Assembly (NCBI GenBank): GCA_964577115.1
Contig: CAZNXJ010000012.1
Span: forward strand, 103,082 to 167,081
Origin: CAZNXJ01 sp964577115
Lineage (GTDB): Bacteria > Planctomycetota > Planctomycetia > Pirellulales > Pirellulaceae
DNA length: 64,000 nucleotides
Direction of reading: 5' to 3'
In this document: one piece after another, positions 26,465 to 34,835 of the stretch
Layout of the letters: the number at the start of each line of letters is the position of its first letter
Numbering within the stretch: position 1 is the first letter of the stretch
Made by a program: the position numbers and the translations under genes
The notes under the pieces: generated by a model
What the model was told of the DNA's origin: nothing
The model's input: the letters and a program-made list of their open reading frames with translations, nothing else
The model's database searches: none

Positions 26465-27406
26465 ATGGCCCTTTATCTCGTTACCGGGGGCGCCGGTTTC
26501 ATCGGATCGCACATCGCCGAAGCTCTCGTGCGGCGCGGCGACAGCGTACGGGTGCTCGACAACTTGTCGACGGGCAAGCGCGAAAACCTCGCGGCGATTC
26601 TGGATGATGTCGAGCTGGCTGAGGGAGACATTACGGACCCGCAAGTCGTCGCCGAATGCGTTCAGGGCGTCGATGTCATCTTTCATCAGGCGGCGCTCGC
26701 GTCGGTGCCGCTGAGCGTCGAGCAGCCGCTCACGTCGCACGCGGGATGCGCCACGGGCACGCTGAACATTCTTGACCAGGCACGTCGCGCCGGCGTCCGG
26801 CGCGTCGTCTACGCCTCGTCGAGCGCCCTGTATGGCGATCAGCCGACGGCTGCCAAACGTGAAACTGACCTGCCGTCGCCCATGTCCCCCTATGGCGCCG
26901 CGAAGCTCGCAGGCGAATACTACTGTTTCGCCGCCTACCACACGTATGGTCTGGAAACGGTGGCGCTCCGCTATTTCAACGTCTTCGGTCCGCGCCAGGA
27001 CCCCACCAGCCAGTACTCGGCTGTCATACCGCTTTTCATTACCGCGCTCTTGAAGGGCAAGAGTCCGATCGTCCATGGCGATGGTCGGCAGTCGCGCGAC
27101 TTCACGTATGTCGAAAACGTGGTCCAGGCCAATCTGCTCGCCGCCAGCGCCAAAGGCGTTGCCGGCCGCGCGTTCAATGTTGCTAACGGACGCACGACCG
27201 ATCTCTTGACGTTGCTCGACACGCTGAACGATCTGCTCGGCACACGCATCGCGCCTCAGTTCGCTCCCGCTCGTGCGGGCGATATCCGCGACAGCATGGC
27301 GGATATCACCCAAGCACGACGATTGCTCGGTTACGAGCCGCGCTTCGAACTGCGGGAGGGCTTACGCCTATCGATCAACTACTACCGTTCGCTCGTCGAA
27401 GGTTGA
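26465..27406 (+). CDS. NAD-dependent UDP-sugar C4-epimerase (WbpP/Gne-like)
   Basis: An extended SDR of 313 residues. It shows the Rossmann motif TGGAGFIGSHIAEAL, VLDNLSTGKRENL, IFHQAALASVPLSVEQP, the catalytic VVYASSSALYG and SPYGAAKLAGEYY (intact YxxxK), ALRYFNVFGPRQDP and DGRQSRDFTYVENVV. These are marks of UDP-GlcNAc/GalNAc 4-epimerases. It should provide activated sugar for the polysaccharide made by the neighbouring genes. The ATG at 26465 has CGGAG seven bases upstream; the longer frame upstream overlaps the preceding gene and is rejected. It overlaps the convergent MFS gene by 25 bases. Confidence 0.9.
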   Translation: MALYLVTGGAGFIGSHIAEALVRRGDSVRVLDNLSTGKRENLAAILDDVELAEGDITDPQVVAECVQGVDVIFHQAALASVPLSVEQPLTSHAGCATGTLNILDQARRAGVRRVVYASSSALYGDQPTAAKRETDLPSPMSPYGAAKLAGEYYCFAAYHTYGLETVALRYFNVFGPRQDPTSQYSAVIPLFITALLKGKSPIVHGDGRQSRDFTYVENVVQANLLAASAKGVAGRAFNVANGRTTDLLTLLDTLNDLLGTRIAPQFAPARAGDIRDSMADITQARRLLGYEPRFELREGLRLSINYYRSLVEG

Positions 27407-28746
27407 GCTCCATACATCACGACGTCGATGGGCGCGGGGCTCACCGGCGGCGGTGTCTGCGATGCCGGCTTCGACGGTTCGGTGCTCGCGGACCGGTGGT
27501 TTCGACCGCGCGAGGCCGGGCGATCTGACGACTCGCGCGAGAGCCAGTAGTACGCGCCGGCCACAATTGCTAGGAACACGGACATGCAGACGAACATGAC
27601 GCCGTAGGGCGGCAGTCCCGCCTGCCGGCTGAAATGCACGATGCCGCCCACGGTGGGCTGACCGAGCAAGTTTCCGAAGTCGAACGTCGCTAACATCACG
27701 GTTGTTGCAAGGCCGCGATAGCGAGCTGGGAAGGCAATGCTGCCGCCGCTCATCACGGCCGGGAACAGGAATGCATGAGCGACCCCCGACAGCACCGCCG
27801 GGATGGTCAGCGTCCATTCGTCGTGCACGAGCAGATACAGCAGCATGCTCACCGAAAGAATGAGCAATCCGGTGAGCGCCACCGGCCGCACACCGACTCG
27901 GTCCGTCCATCGCCGCATCACCACGCGAATCAGAAACGCCGAGGCGGCGTAAACGACAAAAAACGTTTTGATTCGTGTGATCGAGAGCTCCGCCGCATAG
28001 GCCTTCAGAAAAATATGGGGAAGGCCCAAGGCGATGCCCATGGCCAGGGACACCAGTAGGAGCGGGCCGGGATGGTACCGGCGCAGCAGCCAGAGCATCG
28101 GCGGCTGGCGTCTCGGCGCGCGGCGTAGCTCGTGCCGCGTTGCCCAGGCGACAAGCACCAGCGAGATGCTTGCAGCGACGGCAGCGAGATAGAACATCTG
28201 GTTGATGCGACTGCGATTGATTTCGCCGTCGGCCAGCAGCCAGTCGCCAAACGTCGGCCCGAGCGCCATCCCGAGAAACCCGGAACTGCCGAGCACACCG
28301 ATCATTTCGGCGAGCCGATGTTCTGGCACGCGTAGCGACACGAACGTGATCGAGGCACCAAACGCCCCGGCCGTTGCCACGGTCAGACAAATCCGCAGTA
28401 GATAGATCAACGGTGTGTCCACGCGGGTGACAAGAACGTGTCCGAGCACGCTTGCAATGAACAGCACCACCGAGGCTAGCCAGACCAGGCGCGATCCGAA
28501 CCGGTCGATGCCGACGCCCTGAAACACGCGCATGCCGAGCGAACCGATCATGCCGGTGCCAACGATGACTCCCAGCTCCATCTCACTGCCGCCTAGAAAT
28601 TGCACGAAGTCGGCGTAGCGAAACAGCACGCTGACGGCGACCATGATCGCGGTGTTCGCGAAGTAGGCGACCCAAAACGTGCCGTCGTACGGACTCGGGG
28701 CCTCATGGGGAAGCGTTTCGGCAGCCGTCGCAGAGCGATGAGCCAT
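27382..28746 (-). CDS. Major facilitator superfamily transporter
   Basis: About 454 residues with twelve predicted membrane helices. The cytoplasmic loop between helices 2 and 3 reads GVGIDRFGSRLVW, a variant of the MFS GxxxDRxGRR motif; the equivalent in the second half is RRWTDRVGVRPV. The C-terminal 60 residues are Pro/Ser-rich and cytosolic. The substrate cannot be read; similarity to sugar or drug exporters is only general. I used the ATG at 28746; an in-frame TTG at 28773 overlaps the stop of the small gene upstream (TTGA) and could be used with coupling. Confidence 0.8.
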   Translation of the reverse strand: MAHRSATAAETLPHEAPSPYDGTFWVAYFANTAIMVAVSVLFRYADFVQFLGGSEMELGVIVGTGMIGSLGMRVFQGVGIDRFGSRLVWLASVVLFIASVLGHVLVTRVDTPLIYLLRICLTVATAGAFGASITFVSLRVPEHRLAEMIGVLGSSGFLGMALGPTFGDWLLADGEINRSRINQMFYLAAVAASISLVLVAWATRHELRRAPRRQPPMLWLLRRYHPGPLLLVSLAMGIALGLPHIFLKAYAAELSITRIKTFFVVYAASAFLIRVVMRRWTDRVGVRPVALTGLLILSVSMLLYLLVHDEWTLTIPAVLSGVAHAFLFPAVMSGGSIAFPARYRGLATTVMLATFDFGNLLGQPTVGGIVHFSRQAGLPPYGVMFVCMSVFLAIVAGAYYWLSRESSDRPASRGRNHRSASTEPSKPASQTPPPVSPAPIDVVMYGAQPSTSER

Positions 28747-28769
28747 GGAAGTAAAGTTTTTTTGAAAGA

Positions 28770-28955
28770 TCAATAGAGAGACACGCCCTGGGGCTGCTGC
28801 TTGGCAGTGGCCTCTGGCACGGGCGAGCCATCGGGCGGGATTGGTTCTTCCTGCGGTGCGGCAACTGGTGTTCCGCTCAAGTAGCGCTCGTTGGGGCCCG
28901 AGTCGCGCTGGGCGAATCCCAGCCGCCCCTCGTGGCCATGGCCGGTCAGCCGCAT
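28770..28955 (-). CDS. Possible small protein upstream of the MFS gene
   Basis: A 61-residue frame starting MRLTGHGHEGRLGFAQ and ending KQQPQGVSLY. The composition (Gln, Glu, Pro, Gly) is plausible for a soluble or disordered protein, and its stop overlaps a TTG start of the transporter. There is no clear ribosome binding site, but a TATAAT box lies 55 bases upstream. I recognise no family. The same frame could extend further upstream. Confidence 0.35.
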   Translation of the reverse strand: MRLTGHGHEGRLGFAQRDSGPNERYLSGTPVAAPQEEPIPPDGSPVPEATAKQQPQGVSLY

Positions 28956-29009
28956 GCGCGTCGTGTCGCCGAAATCGATCGCCGGTAGCTCGGCGAGGAA
29001 GGTCGCGCT

Positions 29010-29015
29010 ATTATA
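29010..29015 (-). promoter_or_regulatory. Candidate -10 box
   Basis: A perfect TATAAT on the minus strand lies in the divergent gap between the small-protein/MFS genes and the glycosyltransferase gene. The base run 17 positions upstream (CAAGAC) is a poor -35 match, so this is only a candidate promoter. Confidence 0.3.
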
Positions 29016-29205
29016 GCAACCCACCCCACGCTGTCTTGGCGGCAAAGACGGAGGCGAGCGGCCAGGGGCCGCGCCGAACACCCCGACGCTCGACTCGCCG
29101 GAACTCGGCGGCGGAACGATCCGCTCCCTAGCAGGCGAGCTGCGGCCGTTGCTACTCCCCCACACTCGCTCGTGCTCACCCACCAAGAGACGCGTTGTGA
29201 AAGGA

Positions 29206-29961
29206 ATGTTCGTGGCAGAGGTCGAAAAAAAATCTTTCTCTCCCAGCCGTCGCTTACTGGTCACCACGGCGACCTACAACGAAATCGAGAACATTGCGCA
29301 GCTGGTTGACGAGATCTTCCGCCACGTACCCGAAGCAACACTCCTGGTCGTGGATGACAATAGCCCGGACGGGACGGGCCGGTGGGTTGCCGCGCTAGCG
29401 GCTGAGGATCCGCGTGTCCGCCTTCTGGCACGGCCCGGAAAACTCGGCCTCGGCAGTGCCATCCGCGAAGCCATGAAGCTCGCCGTCGCCGAGGGATTCA
29501 CTTGGCTGGTCAACCTCGATGCCGACTTGAGCCACGACCCGGCTGTGATACCTCAGCTCGTGGCGACCGCCGGCGACGGGCCCCCGGACGGCGCCGACGT
29601 CGTCATTGGCTCGCGCTACGTTGCGGGTGGCCGCATCGAAGGTTGGCCGCTGCGACGGCATCTGATGAGCCGCTGGATCAATGCCTACACCCGCCTCATG
29701 CTCGGGCTCGACATTCGCGACTGTAGCAGCGGATACCGCTGCTTTCGCACCGAGATGCTCGCCCGCCTACCGCTCGACCAGCTCCGCAGCAGCGGCTATG
29801 CGTTCCAGGAGGAGGTACTTTGGCACCTCGTTCGCGCGGGAGCTCGCGTTGTCGAAATGCCGATCGTCTTCCGCGACCGAGAGCATGGAAGGTCAAAGAT
29901 CACACTGCGTGAGGCCGTGCAAGCCGTCCGGCTCATCACTCGGCTCGGCTGCCGCCGATAG
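29206..29961 (+). CDS. Polyprenol-phosphate mannosyltransferase (dolichyl-phosphate mannose synthase-like, GT2)
   Basis: A 251-residue glycosyltransferase without membrane helices. It shows the DPM1 signature: TYNEIENIAQLV, VVDDNSPDGTG, LARPGKLGLGSAIREAMK, then NLDADLSHDP (metal-binding DxD region), VIGSRYVAGG, SSGYRCFRTEML, GYAFQEEVLWHL and FRDREHGRSKI. Members transfer mannose or a similar sugar from GDP/UDP to polyprenyl phosphate at the inner face of the membrane. The donor here is unproven. The ATG at 29206 touches an AAAGGA; a GTG two codons later has better spacing. It starts divergently from the MFS gene and precedes phosphofructokinase. Confidence 0.9.
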   Translation: MFVAEVEKKSFSPSRRLLVTTATYNEIENIAQLVDEIFRHVPEATLLVVDDNSPDGTGRWVAALAAEDPRVRLLARPGKLGLGSAIREAMKLAVAEGFTWLVNLDADLSHDPAVIPQLVATAGDGPPDGADVVIGSRYVAGGRIEGWPLRRHLMSRWINAYTRLMLGLDIRDCSSGYRCFRTEMLARLPLDQLRSSGYAFQEEVLWHLVRAGARVVEMPIVFRDREHGRSKITLREAVQAVRLITRLGCRR

Positions 29962-30108
29962 CCTTCTCCCTCCATACTCCGATCCGCACAATCCCTATCA
30001 TCACGCGCATCGCGCCGTCAACTCTGGGCGTCCACGGCGAGACGTAAACCGCAACCTAGACTTCTCGAAACGTCTGCGCCAATGCGGCATGGGGAGTTGA
30101 ACGGGCTC

Positions 30109-31314
30109 ATGATGACGAACAAACGACTGGGAATTCTCACGTCCGGCGGCGATTGCCCGGGGCTGAACGCGGTGATCCGCGGGGTGGTCAAGAGTGCGAA
30201 CCTCCACGGCTACGATGTCGTCGGGTTCCTGCGCGGCTACGAAGGGCTTGCCGATCCGGTCAGCTACATCCCGCTGAATGCCAAGAACACGTCTGGCATT
30301 CTCGCAACGGGCGGCACGATCCTCGGGTCGACAAACAAGGGACGCTTCAGCGCGCGAGTCGGCGTGGCGGACCGCGTGGATCTCGACCCGGTGTTGCTCG
30401 CGAGCGTTCGTACCACGTGCGAACAGCTTGGCTTGAGCGGCCTGATCTGCGTCGGCGGTGACGGTTCGCTAGCGGTCGCCCAGCAGTTCCACGAATACGG
30501 AATTCCCGTCGTCGGTGTTCCCAAGACGATCGACAACGATCTGTCGGCCACCGTATTCACGTTTGGTTTCGATAGTGCTGTGACGTGCGCCGCCGACGCG
30601 CTCGATCGATTGCACACGACGGCCGCAGCGCACGACCGCGTTTTCGTCCTGGAAGTAATGGGGCGGCACGCGGGTTGGATCGCGCTGTACGCCGGTATCG
30701 CCGGCGGTGGCGACGTGATCCTACTGCCGGAGATCCCGTGGACGTTCGAAAACGTCTGTGACAAGATTCTGGACCGCGACCGCCAAGGCAAACGTTTCAC
30801 GCTAATCGTCGTTGCGGAAGGCGCCGAGCTTCCCGGTGGCGGACTGGTCACTCGCGAGGCCACCCAGTCAACTCGCCAAACTCGGCTCGGCGGTATCGGT
30901 AACATTGTGGCGGCGGAGATCGAAGCGCGGCTGCACCGGGAAACGCGCGTCGTGGTACTCGGGCATTTGCAGCGCGGCGGTCCGCCGACGATGGCCGACC
31001 GCATTCTGGCAACCCAGTTCGGCGCTCATGCCGTTCGCCTCGTGCTCGAAGGCCGACTTGGCGAGATGGTCTGCTACCGGCCGCCGAACATTGAGAGCGT
31101 TCCGATTATCGAAGCCATTAATTGCCTTTCACGCGTGGATGTCGAAAGCTCCGTGGTCCAATCGGCGCGCGCTTTGGGAATCAGCTTTGGTGATGTCCCG
31201 AGCAGCTACGTGCCGTTTGTCCACCGCCCGGTCGCCACGCCGGGCTCGGTAAGCACGCGATCCACCGACCGCGAGCATCTACCGCAGGCCGTCGCCGCTG
31301 CTGGAACTGCGTAG
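30109..31314 (+). CDS. 6-phosphofructokinase (mixed-substrate group)
   Basis: Phosphorylates fructose 6-phosphate to the 1,6-bisphosphate. It has 401 residues. GILTSGGDCPGLNAVIRGVV is the phosphate loop, ICVGGDGSL carries the Gly typical of ATP-using PFKs, and GVPKTIDNDL carries the Lys typical of PPi-using enzymes. The Gly/Lys pair is the known state of group III (mixed-substrate) PFKs, several of which use ATP. GRHAGWIALYAG and VVLGHLQRGGPP are substrate-site motifs. The ATG pair at 30109/30112 was chosen over an upstream in-frame ATG at 30082, which lacks a site; a GGGGAG lies 12 bases upstream. The 3' end overlaps the convergent TolC-like gene by 36 bases. Confidence 0.93.
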   Translation: MMTNKRLGILTSGGDCPGLNAVIRGVVKSANLHGYDVVGFLRGYEGLADPVSYIPLNAKNTSGILATGGTILGSTNKGRFSARVGVADRVDLDPVLLASVRTTCEQLGLSGLICVGGDGSLAVAQQFHEYGIPVVGVPKTIDNDLSATVFTFGFDSAVTCAADALDRLHTTAAAHDRVFVLEVMGRHAGWIALYAGIAGGGDVILLPEIPWTFENVCDKILDRDRQGKRFTLIVVAEGAELPGGGLVTREATQSTRQTRLGGIGNIVAAEIEARLHRETRVVVLGHLQRGGPPTMADRILATQFGAHAVRLVLEGRLGEMVCYRPPNIESVPIIEAINCLSRVDVESSVVQSARALGISFGDVPSSYVPFVHRPVATPGSVSTRSTDREHLPQAVAAAGTA

Positions 31315-33675
31315 CGGATTGACGATACCACCCGGTGCCGCCGGCTTGCTGGCCTTCGGTTCGCTGGCCGCCGGCGGCTCGGCGGACACCGCCATCGCCG
31401 GCTGCACCTGCTCGTCACGAACCGTCGTCGCCACGCGCCGCGACGATGGGGCTGCCTTGGCCGCACGTGCTGGGGCGTTCAGACGCGGTCCGTCCGAACG
31501 CCGCGTGACCGGGCCACGCGGAGCGGCTTGCGGAGCAGGCATCGGGTTCGGGATGTCCATATCTTCGAGCTCCGGCACCTCATCGATCTCCGGCATGTCG
31601 TCCAGTTCCAGCATCTCCCCTTCGGGATCGGCCGGAGTCGGTTCGGGCGCCGGGATGCTCTCCGCGTTCGGGAAGAGCGGCGACTGGTAAGTGCCCGGCA
31701 CCATTCCTTCCACGCCCTGCGGGACCTCGCCGCGGCTGATGACATTCGGACGAGTCCAGCCGTAGTGCAGCGGCCGGCTCGCATCCCGCTCGCGCGCCTT
31801 GCCCACCGCATCCCAGTAGGCCTTCTGCGGCCACGGGCCTTCGTCGAGCATGATGTTGTTGTAGTCGAGCAACGAGCCTTTGCGGAAATGAACCGCCGCG
31901 ATCGCTTTGTTGTAGTCAACAAGAGCCTGGTAGAAGTCAATTTGCGACTGAGCTCGGCGGCGATACGCGTCGAGCACCAGGTCGAGGGCGACACGACCTC
32001 CTTGGAACTCGGCCACCGCCACAGCCACTTCCTGCTGGGAAGCCGTCCAGCGGTTGAACTGCCGGTTGGCTACGGCATAGTTCGTCATCACCGCGCGGTA
32101 GGCGCTACCGAGCAAGTGAACGGATTGCAGTTCCATGTCCTCGAGCTGTGCATGGGCACGAGCCAGCTGCAACTGAGCGTGCCGAACGGCTGCCAGGGGC
32201 CGCCGAGCGCCGAATTGCGGCGGCGTGAACTCAAGTCCGAACAAGGCTTCCTGATAGTTGCCTTCCATCAGTTCGTCGAACGCGGTCGAGCCGGCACCCG
32301 GGAAGTTCACGCCGTTACGGTCGGAATTGATCAGATGATCGCCGAGCCCCACCCAGCGGTAGGTGGCGGTGGCGTTCAAACGCGGAAGCAACTGGTTCTT
32401 GGCGGCAGCCAGTTCCAGTTCACGCTGCTTGATACGCCACTTCTGCTGACGCAGTTCGGGGCTCCGAATCAGCGATTCGGTACGAATTTCGACCCAGTCG
32501 AATTGCACCTCCGCCAGTGTTGGCTCGTCCTTCGGGCGGATGACGCGGTCGTCGGTGGGAGTGATCCCCATCAGCCAGCGCAACCGATTCTCGTTTTCCA
32601 GCAGTTCGCTTTGGGCACGGTGCAGCGTTACGTCGAAGAAGTGGTACTGTTCCCGCGCCTGGGCCTCGTCGCGAGCATTGATATTCTCGACACCCGCGAT
32701 GAACTTGTCGTTGACGATGCGCCAGGTCAGCTGAGCGGCGTCGAAACCGGCGCGAGCCGTCTCGAGCGCCCGGTAGGACTGGTAAAGGTCCCAGTACGTG
32801 TTTTCGATGTCCAGAAGCAGGTTACGAATCGAGCTCTCGAAGTCCGCCAGCGTGATGTCGGTGTTGATGCGCGCGAGCAAAATCGGGATGCGATTCACCT
32901 GGGCGCCACGACCACGCAAGAGCGGGTACTGGGCTTCGACCTCGAACTCGGTCTGCCATTCGCTCGGCAATGCCCGCCCGATGCCGATCGGGATGTTGTT
33001 TTCGAGGTAGCTCGTGCGATTGCGGAACGTGTACAGAGCACCCGTTGCAGTCTTCTTCGACAGAGCGGCCAGGTAGGTTCCGCTGTGCTGCTGGAAGAAG
33101 ATCGGGTTGAACGGGTTGCCGGCCTGGACGTTTCGCGGACGATCGGTGTTGCCGTACGTGACGCTCGAGAAGAACTGCGCATCGAACTCGGACAGCGCGT
33201 CTTCCACGCCTTGCTGCGTTGCCTGCGTTTGCGGTTCTGTGAGGAACAGGCTGCCCGAGCTGCGATCGACCGTACGGGGGCCGCCGAGCGTGTTGGTTTC
33301 GGAAAGCGCCGGATCATAAACGGTCGGGGCCGCGGCGGTCCGGTTCAGCAGACCGTCGGCAAACGGCAGCGGTTGCACGGCGCTAATGTTCCGCACGACC
33401 TTGCTATTTTGCAGGGCAATCGATATCGCCTCTTCGAGCGTCAAATCCCAGAACCGGTCGAAGTCTGGGTCGGCGACGTTGTGCGGCGATTGCGCATATT
33501 CGACTTCCGCAAGCCGAGTCGTCTCGACGTCCGGATATTCGATCGCGGTGGCCTTATCGATAAATGTCGACAGGTCGCCGGTCTCGCGCAGATAGAAGGG
33601 TTGGCTCGGATGGCAACCCGTAACGCCGACGAGAAAGATCAGCAGCCACGTCAGGGTGCAAGCTTGCCGATTCAT
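31279..33675 (-). CDS. TolC-family outer-membrane efflux lipoprotein with long C-terminal tail
   Basis: The protein has 798 residues. The signal ends at lipobox LVGVTGC. Two outer-membrane-efflux repeats follow (LTLEEAISIALQNSKVV near 75-95; helical pairs with LLLDIENTYWDLYQSYRALE, ENRLRWLMGITP, RRRAQSQIDFYQALVDYNKAI). These resemble TolC/NodT channels that work with RND or ABC pumps. The last 200 residues are Pro/Glu/Ala-rich with repeated acidic pairs (ELEDM, LDDMPEIDEVPE) and a basic end; classical TolC is about 450-490, so the tail is extra and probably disordered. No pump gene lies next to it. Two hairpins lie in its leader. The ATG at 33675 is preceded by GGGAAG. Confidence 0.88.
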   Translation of the reverse strand: MNRQACTLTWLLIFLVGVTGCHPSQPFYLRETGDLSTFIDKATAIEYPDVETTRLAEVEYAQSPHNVADPDFDRFWDLTLEEAISIALQNSKVVRNISAVQPLPFADGLLNRTAAAPTVYDPALSETNTLGGPRTVDRSSGSLFLTEPQTQATQQGVEDALSEFDAQFFSSVTYGNTDRPRNVQAGNPFNPIFFQQHSGTYLAALSKKTATGALYTFRNRTSYLENNIPIGIGRALPSEWQTEFEVEAQYPLLRGRGAQVNRIPILLARINTDITLADFESSIRNLLLDIENTYWDLYQSYRALETARAGFDAAQLTWRIVNDKFIAGVENINARDEAQAREQYHFFDVTLHRAQSELLENENRLRWLMGITPTDDRVIRPKDEPTLAEVQFDWVEIRTESLIRSPELRQQKWRIKQRELELAAAKNQLLPRLNATATYRWVGLGDHLINSDRNGVNFPGAGSTAFDELMEGNYQEALFGLEFTPPQFGARRPLAAVRHAQLQLARAHAQLEDMELQSVHLLGSAYRAVMTNYAVANRQFNRWTASQQEVAVAVAEFQGGRVALDLVLDAYRRRAQSQIDFYQALVDYNKAIAAVHFRKGSLLDYNNIMLDEGPWPQKAYWDAVGKARERDASRPLHYGWTRPNVISRGEVPQGVEGMVPGTYQSPLFPNAESIPAPEPTPADPEGEMLELDDMPEIDEVPELEDMDIPNPMPAPQAAPRGPVTRRSDGPRLNAPARAAKAAPSSRRVATTVRDEQVQPAMAVSAEPPAASEPKASKPAAPGGIVNPLRSSSSGDGLR

Positions 33676-33759
33676 GGTCTTCCCGGTTTGCGAGGGGACG
33701 CGCGGAGCCGAGCGTGTGGGCGCTATACCGGCACCGCCAACAAATCTGATAAGGCTCGA

Positions 33760-33838
33760 GGACCGCTCGCTCGTAATCGCGAGCGGTCCCCAAGCGACTT
33801 AGTCCCCCCGGACCGAGTCGCCAATGGGCTTACGCCCA
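33760..33838 (-). promoter_or_regulatory. Two hairpins in the leader of the TolC-like gene
   Basis: An 11-bp perfect inverted repeat (33760-33770 with 33779-33789, 8-base loop) and, 35 bases further upstream, a 5-bp stem TGGGC/GCCCA with loop TTAC (33825-33838). They lie 85-165 bases before the start codon. They could be leader RNA structure or an operator; no T-run follows either, so neither is a clear terminator. Confidence 0.5.
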
Positions 33839-34358
33839 AACCGGACTTTCGGCAGGTCCATTATCGACCTCACCACCGGCAAACTTTCAGCAATCGACAA
33901 AATTTTTGTGAATCCCGCCGAGCGCGGTCGGTGCGAGTAAAGATGGGGAGCCTCCGCAAGCCAGCAAGGAGCTGCGCGTACCGGAGTTCGATGATTTAGG
34001 TAGCTGGGGAAAATTAAAGTAGCCGCGGGAATTCGACGAGCAACCGCTCATTTACGGGCCCGGCGAGAAAGGCTCCACGTGCCTCCGCCGCTTCGCCGCT
34101 CGCAATTCGGCGAGGGGAGCGCGAAACGGCTGTTTTCGGCAGGCCAGGTGTTCTGGCGCCTTGGGGAAAATCTCGCCGGTCGGGGGCTTGGAAGAACGCC
34201 CCCGTTTTGCCATGCGATTCCCCGGAAGTGAAGGCGGAAGGTTGGATCATGAAGGCGGAATAGGGGGCGGTGAGAAGGCGTCGCTGCCCGCGCTACTACC
34301 TTTCGCTTTGCGCCTTCCTCCTTCGCTTCGCTGCCCGGCACTTCGGTTAGAGATTCGG
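33839..34358. other. Intergenic region left of the TolC-like gene
   Basis: About 520 bases with no protein-like frame. A 12-base unit TTCGGTTAGAGA is repeated twice in tandem (34342-34365), crossing into the stop codon of the next minus-strand gene. Nothing else stands out. Confidence 0.45.
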
Positions 34359-34835
34359 TTAGAGATACATACCTAAATAGCCGCCGGATTTGTCCAATTG
34401 TTCCTGGATGGCGGCCATGCGCTGGCGAGCTTTCTCGAGGTCGCCCGCTTCAATGTAGCGATCGAACTCGACGCATACCGAACGCGGTACGGTCTCGGCA
34501 AACCATTCAACGATCGGCTCGGTCAGCCAGTCGCACGTTTCGCGCTCGAGCGTCACTTGCAGGTCCGACCGCACGGTGTGCAGGTCCTTGTCGTCCGTGA
34601 ACACGGTGCCTTCGTACGTGAAATGAAGCATCCCGAGTTCGTCGCGGTTCGTCAGGTGATAAATACAGCGAGCGTTGTGCAGGTAGTAGGTGTTAAAGGT
34701 ACCGTGCTTCTCGATCGCCGCTTTGACACGCTCGCAAAACGCGCGGTACTTGGGGGACGCATCGAGTGGTATATCGAGCCGCGTGATGCTGCGTAGCGGG
34801 AGGCAATCAAACGCGATATCTACCCAGCGATTCAT
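34359..34835 (-). CDS. Conserved-looking hypothetical protein, 158 aa, coupled to upstream secreted protein
   Basis: It begins MNRWVDIAFDCLPLRS. Features: strands VDIAFDCLPLRS, TRLDIPLDASPKYRAF, CIYHLTNRDELGMLHFTYEGTVF, then helices; ends GGYLGMYL. It has no signal peptide, so it is probably cytoplasmic. The composition is ordinary and codon use normal. The ATG overlaps the stop of the 719-residue gene (ATGA), with AAGGA seven bases upstream, so the pair is translated together. I do not recognise a family or motif of known function. Confidence 0.8.
   Translation of the reverse strand: MNRWVDIAFDCLPLRSITRLDIPLDASPKYRAFCERVKAAIEKHGTFNTYYLHNARCIYHLTNRDELGMLHFTYEGTVFTDDKDLHTVRSDLQVTLERETCDWLTEPIVEWFAETVPRSVCVEFDRYIEAGDLEKARQRMAAIQEQLDKSGGYLGMYL

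Noticed and set aside
31528..33999. Long plus-strand open frame of 823 codons opposite the TolC-like gene
   Set aside because: It mirrors the GC-rich codon pattern of the real gene on the other strand; the translation is His/Arg/Val-rich with no domain, while the minus strand encodes a clear TolC-family protein.
34066..34090. Second parS site (GGCTCCACGTGCCTCC)
   Set aside because: Only the central CACGTG core and a few flanking bases match; the outer bases of the parS palindrome do not.
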